A stretch of DNA of 64,000 bases from Streptomyces filipinensis (GTDB lineage Bacteria; Actinomycetota; Actinomycetes; Streptomycetales; Streptomycetaceae). Position 1 is the stretch's first letter, and each line of letters starts with the position of its first letter. A model generated the notes under the pieces. The model searched no databases, was not told the DNA's origin, and saw only the letters and a program-made list of their open reading frames with translations. Position numbers and translations under genes: made by a program. The stretch is taken from the NCBI RefSeq assembly GCF_014649495.1, contig NZ_BMTD01000008.1:124001-188000 (forward strand). Reading direction: 5' to 3'. Below are positions 33,819 through 41,274 of the stretch, in pieces.

Positions 33819-34268
33819 ATGTCGACGCACGTCAAGAAGCCGGGCTGGTTCACCGTCAACGTCTTCAACCGGGCGGTGGCCTGGCTCACCCGGCGCGGCC
33901 TCAGCATCTGGGGCTCCCGGGTCCTCGCGGTCCGCGGGCGCAAGAGCGGACAGTGGCGCACCACCCCGGTGAACCTGCTGACGGTGGACGGCCGGCAGTA
34001 TCTGCTCGCGCCGCGCGGCCACGTCCAGTGGACGCACAACATGCGGGCGGCCGGCGGCGGCGAACTGCGGCTCGGCAAGAACGTGGACGTCTTCACCGCC
34101 GCCGAGGTCGCCGACGACGACAAGGTCCCGCTGCTGCGGGCCTACCTCAAGCGCTGGAAGGCGGAGGTCGGTGTCTTCTTCGACGGCGTCGGTCCCGACT
34201 CCCCGGACGAGGAGCTGCGCCGCATCGCCCCTGACCACCCGGTCTTCCACATCACGGTGACGAGCTGA
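33819..34268 (+). CDS. Nitroreductase-family, deazaflavin (F420)-type oxidoreductase
   Basis: The 149-residue protein belongs to the split-barrel DDN/F420-dependent reductase family: RRGLSIWGSRVLAVRGRKSGQWRTTPVN near the N-terminus, then YLLAPRGHVQWTHNMRAAGGGEL and a C-terminal HPVFHI. Members reduce or bind substrates using deazaflavin F420H2, and mycobacterial DDN activates nitroimidazoles. The ATG has a GGGGG tract about 6 bases upstream. A divergent TetR gene and twin operators suggest it is induced by a small lipophilic compound (inference). Confidence 0.87.
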   Translation: MSTHVKKPGWFTVNVFNRAVAWLTRRGLSIWGSRVLAVRGRKSGQWRTTPVNLLTVDGRQYLLAPRGHVQWTHNMRAAGGGELRLGKNVDVFTAAEVADDDKVPLLRAYLKRWKAEVGVFFDGVGPDSPDEELRRIAPDHPVFHITVTS

Positions 34269-34339
34269 CCGGATCCCCCGCCGGGCCGCGCACTCTGTTC
34301 AGGACCGGCGCCGCTCCCCCACCGGCGCCGCCCACCGGG

Positions 34340-34404
34340 CCGGCCCGGCACGGACCACCACCGGCCCGGCCCCGCACGGACTGCCACCGGCCCGGTCCCG
34401 CACA
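34340..34404. repeat. Short degenerate tandem repeat, about three units
   Basis: CCGGCCCGG followed by a variable CACGGAC/CACAGG part recurs at 34340, 34361 and 34387 (spacing 21 and 26) in the gap between the oxidoreductase gene and the convergent flavoprotein gene. Confidence 0.5.
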
Positions 34405-34421
34405 GGCCGCGGCCGCGGCGG

Positions 34422-35663
34422 TCAGGAACCGGCCGGCTCCTCGACCGGAACCGTCTGCCCCCGGTCCAGCGCGGTCAGGGCGCGCTGGGCGACCGGGTGG
34501 GCCCGCACGATCTCGCCCAGCGAGGTCGACCCCTGTGTGATGTCCCGGAACGCCTTCCATGCGGGACGGAAGCCGGTGAGGGCCGCGTGGAAGAGGCCGG
34601 GACGCTTCTCGAACACGGTCAGCAGGCGCTTGCCGACGCTCATCTCGACCCCGAGCCCGGCCTTGATCGCGAACGCGTAGTTCAGGGCCTGGCGCCGGGT
34701 GTCGACCGCGTCGTTCGCCTCGGCGATCCGGACCGCCCACTCCCCGGCGAGCCGCCCCGAGCGCAGCGCGAAGGAGATGCCCTCGCGGGTCCAGGGCTCC
34801 AGCAGCCCGGCCGCGTCACCGCAGACCAGCACCCGGCCCCGGGAGAGCGGAGAGTCGTCGGCACGGCAGCGGGTCAGATGCCCGGAGGAGAGGGACGGCT
34901 CGAAACCGGCGAGGCCGAGGCGGGCGATGAAGTCCTCCAGGTACCGCTTGGTGGCGGCGCCCTCACCGCGCGCCGAGATCACGCCGACCGTCAGGGTGTC
35001 GCCCTTCGGGAACACCCATCCGTAACTGCCCGGCATCGGACCCCAGTCGATGAGGACCCGCCCCTTCCAGTCCTCGGCGACCGGCTCCGGCACCGGGATC
35101 TCCGCCTCCAGACCGAGGTCGACCTGGTCCAGCTTCACACCGACGTGGGCCCCTATGCGGCTGGCGCTGCCGTCGGCGCCGACGACCGCGCGGGCCAGCA
35201 CCGTCTCGCCGCCCTGCAGGACGACGGCGACCGTGCGCCGGTCGGGGACCGCCGAGCCGTGCTGCTCGACCCGCTGCACCGTGACGCCCGTACGCAGCTC
35301 GGCGCCCGCCTGCTGCGCGTGCTCGACCAGCTGCTGGTCGAACTCGGGCCGGTTGATCAGCCCGAACAGCATCTGCCGGGAGCGACGGGTGCGGGTGAAG
35401 CGGCCGTTGTTCGAGAAGGTGACGGCGTGCACCCGGTCACGGAAGGGCAGCTCGAAGCCGGGCGGCAGCGCGTCACGCGAGGGTCCGATGATGCCCCCGC
35501 CGCACGTCTTGTAACGGGGCAGCTCGGCCTTCTCCAGCAACAGCACACGCCGTCCCGCGACCGCCGCCGCGTAGGCGGCCGAGGCCCCCGCGGGTCCCGC
35601 GCCCACCACGACGACGTCCCACACCCGCTGCACGCCGTCCGCCGAAGAGTTCTCGCCGCTCAC
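34422..35663 (-). CDS. Geranylgeranyl reductase-family FAD protein
   Basis: The 413-residue protein begins with the Rossmann FAD motif VVVVGAGPAGASAAYAAAVAG (residues 17-37) and has YKTCGGGI near residue 52, the family's conserved PxYxxCGG-type element, and the second FAD motif VLVCGDAAGLLEPWTREGI. These are typical of the geranylgeranyl reductase family, which saturates isoprenoid double bonds in menaquinone side chains, chlorophyll or archaeal lipids. In actinobacteria the likely substrate is a polyprenyl chain such as menaquinone (inference). It is divergent from the dipeptidase gene. Confidence 0.87.
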   Translation of the reverse strand: MSGENSSADGVQRVWDVVVVGAGPAGASAAYAAAVAGRRVLLLEKAELPRYKTCGGGIIGPSRDALPPGFELPFRDRVHAVTFSNNGRFTRTRRSRQMLFGLINRPEFDQQLVEHAQQAGAELRTGVTVQRVEQHGSAVPDRRTVAVVLQGGETVLARAVVGADGSASRIGAHVGVKLDQVDLGLEAEIPVPEPVAEDWKGRVLIDWGPMPGSYGWVFPKGDTLTVGVISARGEGAATKRYLEDFIARLGLAGFEPSLSSGHLTRCRADDSPLSRGRVLVCGDAAGLLEPWTREGISFALRSGRLAGEWAVRIAEANDAVDTRRQALNYAFAIKAGLGVEMSVGKRLLTVFEKRPGLFHAALTGFRPAWKAFRDITQGSTSLGEIVRAHPVAQRALTALDRGQTVPVEEPAGS

Positions 35664-35791
35664 GATGGTCTACTGCTCCGATCAAGCCGCTGCCGTAGTG
35701 TCCCCCGCATCCTACGGCGGCCGTCGTCGCAGGCCACTGTGGGAGTATCGGGGTCACCCCGTTCAACGTCGCACCCACAAGGAGCGTGCCC

Positions 35792-37147
35792 ATGTCGTCG
35801 AATCCGGTCGCGCAGACCGTCGCCTCGCTGCTGCCCCGGGCGCAGGCGGAGCTGGCCGAGCTCGTCGCCTTCAAGTCGGTGGCGGACTTCGCCCAGTTCC
35901 CCAAGAGCGAGAGCGAGGCTGCCGCGAGCTGGATCGCCGACGCGCTGCGCGCCGAGGGCTTCGTCGACGTGGCGCTGCTGGACACCCCGGACGACACGCA
36001 GTCCGTCTACGGCTACCTGCCGGGCCCCGAGGGCGCAAAAACGGTTCTCCTCTACGCGCACTACGACGTCCAGCCGCCGCTCGACGAGGCCGGCTGGACC
36101 ACCCCGCCGTTCGAGCTGACCGAGCGCGACGGCCGCTGGTACGGCCGCGGGGCCGCCGACTGCAAGGGCGGCGTGATCATGCACCTGCTCGCGCTGCGCG
36201 CCCTCAAGGCGAACGGCGGCGTCCCGGTGAACGTCAAGGTGATCGTCGAGGGCTCGGAGGAGCAGGGCACGGGCGGCCTGGAGCGGTACGCCGAGGAGCA
36301 CCCGGAGCTGCTGGAGGCCGACACCATCGTGATCGGCGACGCGGGCAACTTCCGCGTCGGCCTGCCGACGGTCACCACCACGCTGCGCGGTATGACCCTG
36401 GTCCGGGTGCGCATCGACACCCTCGCGGGCAACCTGCACTCCGGCCAGTTCGGCGGCGCCGCCCCGGACGCGCTGGCCGCGCTGATCCGGGTCATGGACT
36501 CGCTGCGCGCCGAGGACGGCTCGACCACGGTGGACGGGCTGGACGCCACGGGGACCTGGGACGGCCTGGAGTACACCGAGGAGCAGTTCCGCGCCGACGC
36601 CAGGGTGCTCGACGGGGTCGGGCTGATCGGCGACGGCACGGTCGCCGACCGCCTGTGGGCGCGCCCGGCCGTCACCGTCCTCGGCATCGACTGCCCGCCG
36701 GTCGTCGGCGCCACCCCGTCCGTGCACTCAAGCGCCCGCGCGCTGATCAGCCTGCGGGTGCCGCCGGGCGTGGACGCGGCGGAGGCGACCAAGCTGCTCC
36801 AGGCCCACCTTGAGGCGCACACGCCGTGGGGCGCCCGGGTCACCACCGAGCAGATCGGCCAGGGCCAGGCCTTCCGCGCCGACGCCGCCAGCCCCGCCTA
36901 CACGGCGATGGCCGACGCGATGGCGGTCGCCTACCCGGGCGAGACGATGCAGTACGCCGGCGAGGGCGGCTCCATCCCGCTGTGCAACACCCTCGCCGGG
37001 CTCTACCCGCAGGCGGAGATCCTGCTCATCGGTCTCAGCGAGCCGGAGGCCCAGATCCACGCGGTCAACGAGAGCGTGTCCCCCGAGGAGCTGGAGCGGC
37101 TGTCGGTCGCCGAGGCGCTGTTCCTGCGCAACTACGCGGCGGGCTGA
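35792..37147 (+). CDS. M20-family dipeptidase
   Basis: The 451-residue protein has the metal-binding motifs of M20 peptidases: LLYAHYDVQPP (His, Asp), GRGAADCKGGVIMHLLAL, IVEGSEEQGTGGL with the catalytic and metal glutamates, and a C-terminal IHAVNESVSPEEL. A lid domain with HSGQFGG lies in between. It probably cleaves dipeptides in the cytoplasm. The ATG at 35792 is supported by AAGGAG 7 bases upstream, preferred over a GTG 6 bases earlier. Confidence 0.9.
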   Translation: MSSNPVAQTVASLLPRAQAELAELVAFKSVADFAQFPKSESEAAASWIADALRAEGFVDVALLDTPDDTQSVYGYLPGPEGAKTVLLYAHYDVQPPLDEAGWTTPPFELTERDGRWYGRGAADCKGGVIMHLLALRALKANGGVPVNVKVIVEGSEEQGTGGLERYAEEHPELLEADTIVIGDAGNFRVGLPTVTTTLRGMTLVRVRIDTLAGNLHSGQFGGAAPDALAALIRVMDSLRAEDGSTTVDGLDATGTWDGLEYTEEQFRADARVLDGVGLIGDGTVADRLWARPAVTVLGIDCPPVVGATPSVHSSARALISLRVPPGVDAAEATKLLQAHLEAHTPWGARVTTEQIGQGQAFRADAASPAYTAMADAMAVAYPGETMQYAGEGGSIPLCNTLAGLYPQAEILLIGLSEPEAQIHAVNESVSPEELERLSVAEALFLRNYAAG

Positions 37148-37167
37148 ACCCTTCTGCCCCCGGCAGA

Positions 37168-37193
37168 GCGCCCTCGCCCACGGGCGGGGGCGC
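37168..37193. terminator. Hairpin after the dipeptidase gene
   Basis: GCGCCCTCGCCC (37168-37179) pairs with GGGCGGGGGCGC (37182-37193), the single mismatch being a G-U pair in RNA. It is 20 bases after the dipeptidase stop and 16 bases before the next start, so it could also attenuate the next gene. Confidence 0.6.
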
Positions 37194-37209
37194 CGCCTAC
37201 GGTCGGCAC

Positions 37210-37914
37210 ATGGACGTCATCGAGCTGCTGCCCCGTCTCCACCTGCTGCGTTTCCCCGTCGGCCAGGCCTACCTCTGGCGCGACAAGGACGAGTTGACGC
37301 TGATCGACGCGGGCACGGTGGGTGCCGGCCGCGCGATCGCCGACGCGGTCGCGGCGCTGGGGCGTGCGCCCGGGGACGTACGGCGGATCGTGCTGACGCA
37401 CTTCCACGAGGACCACGCCGGCGGGGCGGGCGAGTTCGCCGGGCTGAGCGGTGCCGAGGTGCTGGCGCACCGCCTGGACGCGCCGTTCGTCCGCGGTGAA
37501 CTCCCCGGCCCCCCGCCCCGGTTCGAGGAGTGGGAGCTGCCGATCCACGCGGCGGCGGCCCGGCAGCTTCCCCAAGGGACGCCGGTGCCTCCGGCCGCGG
37601 TCACCGGCCTTTCGGACGGCGATGTGCTGGACTTCGGCGGCGGCGCCCGGGTGATCCACGTCCCCGGGCACACGGACGGCAGCATCGCCCTGTTCCTGCC
37701 CGGGGAGGGGGTGCTGTTCACCGGGGACACGGTGGCGGCCTCGCCGGTCGACGGCACGGTGCTGCCCGGGGTGTTCAACCTCGACCGTCCCCGACTCCTC
37801 GCGTCGTTCGGCCGGTTGGCCGCGCTCGACGCGGACGTGGCGTGCTTCGGCCACGGAGACCCGCTCCTCAAAGGCGCGTCCGCCGCTCTACGCGCGGCGG
37901 CGCACGCGTGCTGA
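37210..37914 (+). CDS. MBL-fold metallo-hydrolase
   Basis: The 234-residue protein has the metallo-beta-lactamase motif THFHEDHAGG (about residue 64), the later histidine in HVPGHTDGS, the aspartate in FTGDTV and the last histidine in CFGHGDPL. The full binuclear metal site is therefore present. General family roles include thiolesterase, glyoxalase II and lactonase; substrate unknown. The start ATG is 62 bases after the dipeptidase stop with a strong hairpin between. Confidence 0.87.
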   Translation: MDVIELLPRLHLLRFPVGQAYLWRDKDELTLIDAGTVGAGRAIADAVAALGRAPGDVRRIVLTHFHEDHAGGAGEFAGLSGAEVLAHRLDAPFVRGELPGPPPRFEEWELPIHAAAARQLPQGTPVPPAAVTGLSDGDVLDFGGGARVIHVPGHTDGSIALFLPGEGVLFTGDTVAASPVDGTVLPGVFNLDRPRLLASFGRLAALDADVACFGHGDPLLKGASAALRAAAHAC

Positions 37915-38261
37915 CCCCCGCGGCGGCTGCCCGCTCACCGGTCCTGCAGCGGCTGCTGGTTCCGCGGGCGCCCGCGTGTGCCCCTTCCCCTCACCCCCAC
38001 GCCTGACCGCGCACGGCGGGGCCGGCCCGCACCGCTCCCTCCACCGCACACCCCTCCGCGAGAGACGACACAAGGCCCTTCGATCCCCCACCCCGCGCCA
38101 CTCCACGAACGCTCAGCGCCTGCCGCCCCCCACCACACGCCACCCCGCTCACGCCGCTCCCCCACCACACGCCACCCCAGGCACGACAGCACGCACCCGC
38201 CGCCCCCTCCACCGCACGCTTCGCGAACCCCGGCCGGCGTGCGCCGTCCGTGCCGCGTCGG
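37915..38261. repeat. Pyrimidine-rich intergenic region with direct repeats
   Basis: The 20-base word CCCCCACCACACGCCACCCC occurs exactly twice (near 38126 and 38159). CCCTCCACCGCAC occurs at 38037 and 38205, each followed by a related CGCGA-containing tail. Composition and some words (CCCTTCGA, ACCCCGCG) resemble the 66-bp minisatellite at 27.6 kb. No coding frame is convincing. Confidence 0.55.
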
Positions 38262-39305
38262 TCAGCCGACGGGTACGCCGGCCTCCAGGTACAGCGTGGT
38301 GTCGCGCTCGCGGGCCCGCAGTGCCCAGCGCAGCCGCTCGTAGCGCACCGGCGGCAGCATCTCGGCGGCCTCCTGCTCGGTGGCGAACCGCCAACCGCGC
38401 AGCTCCGGGCCGGGCAGCAGCACACGGGAGGCATCGCCCGACCCCAGCCGGCCGCCGTCGAACAGCAGCCGCAGCCCGCCGAAGCCGGGCGGCACCGGCC
38501 GTTCCCAGTCCACCACGAGCAGCCGGGGCACCTCCCGCAGCCGTATCCCGGTCTCCTCGGCGACCTCGCGCATCCCGGCGCGGGCCGGTGCCTCGCCGCG
38601 CTCGACCACCCCGCCGGGGAACTCCCAGCCCGGCTTGTAGGTGGGATCCACGAGCAGCACGCGGTCCCGCTCGTCGAAGAGCAGCACCCCTGCGGCCAGC
38701 GTCTCGGCGGTCGGCTCCGGGGTCTGCACGATGTCGCAGGCGGGTACGGCACCGCTGCCGACGGCGTCGGCGATGCGGACGGCGGTCTCGTGCGGGGTGA
38801 GGGCGCTGGTGTCCACGGGGTGGGCGTCGGCCGTGAGCCAGGAGGCGAGGGCGGCGCGGTAGGGCTCGATGTGGTCGTACGACCACTGCCGTACGCGCAT
38901 CTCGCCGTCGGGCAGGTCGGGCGGGACCTCCCGGTCGGCTATCCGCTCGCGCAGGATCGTTTCAGCCGGGGCGAGCAGCAGATGGTGCACGGGGATCCTG
39001 CGGGCGGCGAGGCCGCCGAAGATCTCGTCGCGGTACTCCTGGCGGAGCAGGGTCATGGGCACCACCAGCGTCCCGCCCAGTTCGGCGAGCATCGCGGCCG
39101 CCGTGTCGACCACGAGCCGGCGCCAGATCGGCAGGTCCTGGAAGTCGCCGACCTCGGCGAGACGCTTGGCCGGCAGCAGGTGCGTGAGCGCTCCGCCGAT
39201 GATCTCGGGGTCGAAGAGCGCGCTGTTCGGGATCAGTTCGATCAGTTCCCGTGCGGTGGTGGTCTTCCCCGCACCGAACGCGCCGTTGATCCAGACGACG
39301 GTCAC
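38262..39305 (-). CDS. TmrB-like P-loop ATPase fused to a NUDIX hydrolase
   Basis: Residues 1-170 of this 347-residue protein resemble TmrB, the tunicamycin-resistance ATP-binding protein of Bacillus: WINGAFGAGKTTTAREL (Walker A at residues 8-16), FDPEIIGGAL, VVPMTLLRQEY and VHHLLLAPAETIL. From about residue 205 a NUDIX domain follows with a perfect box, GGVVERGEAPARAGMREVAE then ETGI. A GAGGGGGAGT ribosome binding site precedes the GTG at 39305. The fusion suggests a kinase-like or nucleotide-binding step linked to cleavage of a nucleoside-diphosphate compound (inference). Upstream ATG codons in the open frame were rejected. Confidence 0.85.
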   Translation of the reverse strand: MTVVWINGAFGAGKTTTARELIELIPNSALFDPEIIGGALTHLLPAKRLAEVGDFQDLPIWRRLVVDTAAAMLAELGGTLVVPMTLLRQEYRDEIFGGLAARRIPVHHLLLAPAETILRERIADREVPPDLPDGEMRVRQWSYDHIEPYRAALASWLTADAHPVDTSALTPHETAVRIADAVGSGAVPACDIVQTPEPTAETLAAGVLLFDERDRVLLVDPTYKPGWEFPGGVVERGEAPARAGMREVAEETGIRLREVPRLLVVDWERPVPPGFGGLRLLFDGGRLGSGDASRVLLPGPELRGWRFATEQEAAEMLPPVRYERLRWALRARERDTTLYLEAGVPVG

Positions 39306-39449
39306 GGACTCCCCCTCTTGTGTTGGCCCCCTGAGGCTTGCCCGCTCCACCCTGCCACGGAAACACCGCCCCGTTGAGGGTGCGCGAAGGGGAGTGCCGG
39401 CGCCCCCCTCGGGCGGGGACACCGGCACTCACGCCGTGGACCGTCGGGC

Positions 39450-39653
39450 CTACTGCCGGCCCAGCGCGTCGTCGTCGACGACGTGGCCGTCCCGGGCGAC
39501 CGGGGGACCGACCGGGTGACCGGCCGAGTCGACGGCGTCCGCGACCTTGAGGTCGCCCACGGGGCGGTCGCCCGACCCGTGGGAGGGGGTCACGGCGGCC
39601 ACGACGAATCCGGTGGCCAGGCTGGCGAGGGCGAGCATGCTGCGCTTCTTCAT
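39450..39653 (-). CDS. Small secreted protein
   Basis: The 67-residue protein has a clear signal peptide (MKKRSMLALASLATGFVVAA, cleavage expected after about residue 26) and a short acidic mature part ending DDALGRQ. Small secreted proteins of this sort are common in streptomycetes and mostly uncharacterised. No cysteine is present, so it is not a short chaplin. Function unknown. Confidence 0.6.
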   Translation of the reverse strand: MKKRSMLALASLATGFVVAAVTPSHGSGDRPVGDLKVADAVDSAGHPVGPPVARDGHVVDDDALGRQ

Positions 39654-39937
39654 GCGCTGGTCAACTGGGAAACCCAGCCGGGGGTCACGCCGATGCCGCG
39701 AGCAGACGGCTCCGGTCACCGTTCCGGCGGGCGGGGACACCGGTACGCACCGACCGCCGCCCGGGCCCGGGCGGGGCGAGCAGCGGTCCGGCACAGGGGC
39801 TCCGGCACGGCTCCTCGCGGCCGCGTGCGCGGCCCGGCCGCGCCGAAATCCGCTGGCCCGCTGCCGCGCGGCACCGGTATCGTCCGGCATCCCGCCCCGC
39901 CCGTTCCCGCGGCAGGCCCGACCAGAAGAGCGGCATC

Positions 39938-40291
39938 ATGACCAGCCGGCCCCCGACGACGACCCTGTGGCGCCCCACCGGCCCCAAGGAGCTGGAGCTG
40001 GTCCGCGCACTGGACTGGCGGGCGTGGCCGCCCCGCCTCCCGGAGCAGCCGATCTTCTACCCGGTCCTGAACGAGGACTACGCCATCCGGATCGCCCGGG
40101 ACTGGAACGTCAAGCACGACGGCGCCGGTTTCGTGACCCGTTTCGAGGTCGACACGGAGTTCCTCGGCCGTTATCCGGTACGGCAGGCGGGCGGCGAGAC
40201 GATCCTGGAACTGTGGGTGCCGGCCGAGGAGCTGGACGAGTTCAACGCCCATGTCATCGGCCGTATCGAGGTCGTGCGGGAGTTCCGGTGA
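39938..40291 (+). CDS. Conserved hypothetical protein
   Basis: The 117-residue protein contains WRPTGPKELELVRALDWRAW and PRLPEQPIFYPVLNEDYA, a pattern I recall from streptomycete proteins sometimes loosely labelled ADP-ribosylation/crystallin J1, though no catalytic motif of that family is visible. It is predicted soluble and mixed alpha/beta. Its stop overlaps the next gene's GTG start by 4 bases, so the two are coupled. Confidence 0.75.
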   Translation: MTSRPPTTTLWRPTGPKELELVRALDWRAWPPRLPEQPIFYPVLNEDYAIRIARDWNVKHDGAGFVTRFEVDTEFLGRYPVRQAGGETILELWVPAEELDEFNAHVIGRIEVVREFR

Positions 40292-41058
40292 GCGGGCTCT
40301 CGGTCTTCGGCGCCGGAGCGGACCCCGTCGGGGACGTCGTACGCTCGGGCGACCGGCTCGTGCGCACCGCGGCCGGCCTGTCCGACGCGGGGCTGCGCGC
40401 CCCCTCGGAGCTGTCCGGATGGACGCGCGGTCATGTGCTGGCCCATGTCGCACACAGCGTCGACGCCTATGTGTGGCTGCTGCGGCTCGCGCGCACGGGC
40501 CGCGAACCGGGACCGCGCGCGGACGCGGCGGCGCTGTCCGCGGCGGTCGAGCGGGACGCGGCGCTGTCCGCGGCCGGGCTGGCGGACCGGCTGGGCAGGA
40601 GCCTGGACCGGTTCACGGCGCGGGCGCGCACGATGCCCGCACCGGCCTGGGACCGTCTGGTCCCGGCGCTGGCCGGCTGGCGGCACCCCGCCTGGTATCT
40701 GCTGCTGCGCTGCCTGCGGGAGGTGGAGACGCACCACCTCGACCTGGGCACCGGCCACGGCACGGAGCAGTGGCCCGGCCGCTACGTCACCTGGGCGCTG
40801 GACGACACCCTCGCCACCCTGCGCGCCCAGGGCTTCCCGCTCGCCTCGGTGCAGGCCGTCGATCTGGGCCGCCGCTGGTCGCCGGCCGCGGACGGCCCCT
40901 CCGTCGCCGGGGCCGGGCACCAGGTACTCGGCTGGCTCACCGGACGGATCCCGGCCGCCGTACTGACGGCCGACCGCCCGGCAGGCCTGCTGCCGCGCCC
41001 GCCCGCCTGGCCCCAGCCGCCGCTGCCGGGGTGGGGACGCGTCGACGACGAGGCCTGA
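40288..41058 (+). CDS. Maleylpyruvate isomerase-family (mycothiol-dependent type) protein
   Basis: The 256-residue protein has a DinB-like helical fold with WTRGHVLAHVAHSVDAYVWL and LREVETHHLDLG, which give the His/Glu/His metal ligands of the mycothiol-dependent maleylpyruvate isomerase family, and a shorter C-terminal domain. It is translationally coupled to the preceding small hypothetical gene. A second family member lies at 27972-28712. The reaction is unknown; mycothiol conjugation or isomerisation is the family expectation. Confidence 0.82.
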   Translation: MSGLSVFGAGADPVGDVVRSGDRLVRTAAGLSDAGLRAPSELSGWTRGHVLAHVAHSVDAYVWLLRLARTGREPGPRADAAALSAAVERDAALSAAGLADRLGRSLDRFTARARTMPAPAWDRLVPALAGWRHPAWYLLLRCLREVETHHLDLGTGHGTEQWPGRYVTWALDDTLATLRAQGFPLASVQAVDLGRRWSPAADGPSVAGAGHQVLGWLTGRIPAAVLTADRPAGLLPRPPAWPQPPLPGWGRVDDEA

Positions 41059-41274
41059 GCCCCGCAAGCGAACACATCCGAACGTCCTAGGTTCGTCACG
41101 GGAGTGAACCAGCGCTGCCGTCAAGGCTTTTCACGGGATGTCGCACAGTCAGAGCACAGCTCTTCCAACAGACTTCGACACGTCCTACCGTAAACGCGCA
41201 CCGATGACACGGACATGCCGCCCTGGTCGCCGCATGTCGTCATCCACCTTTCGCGAGTCGGAGGAACGTCAACG

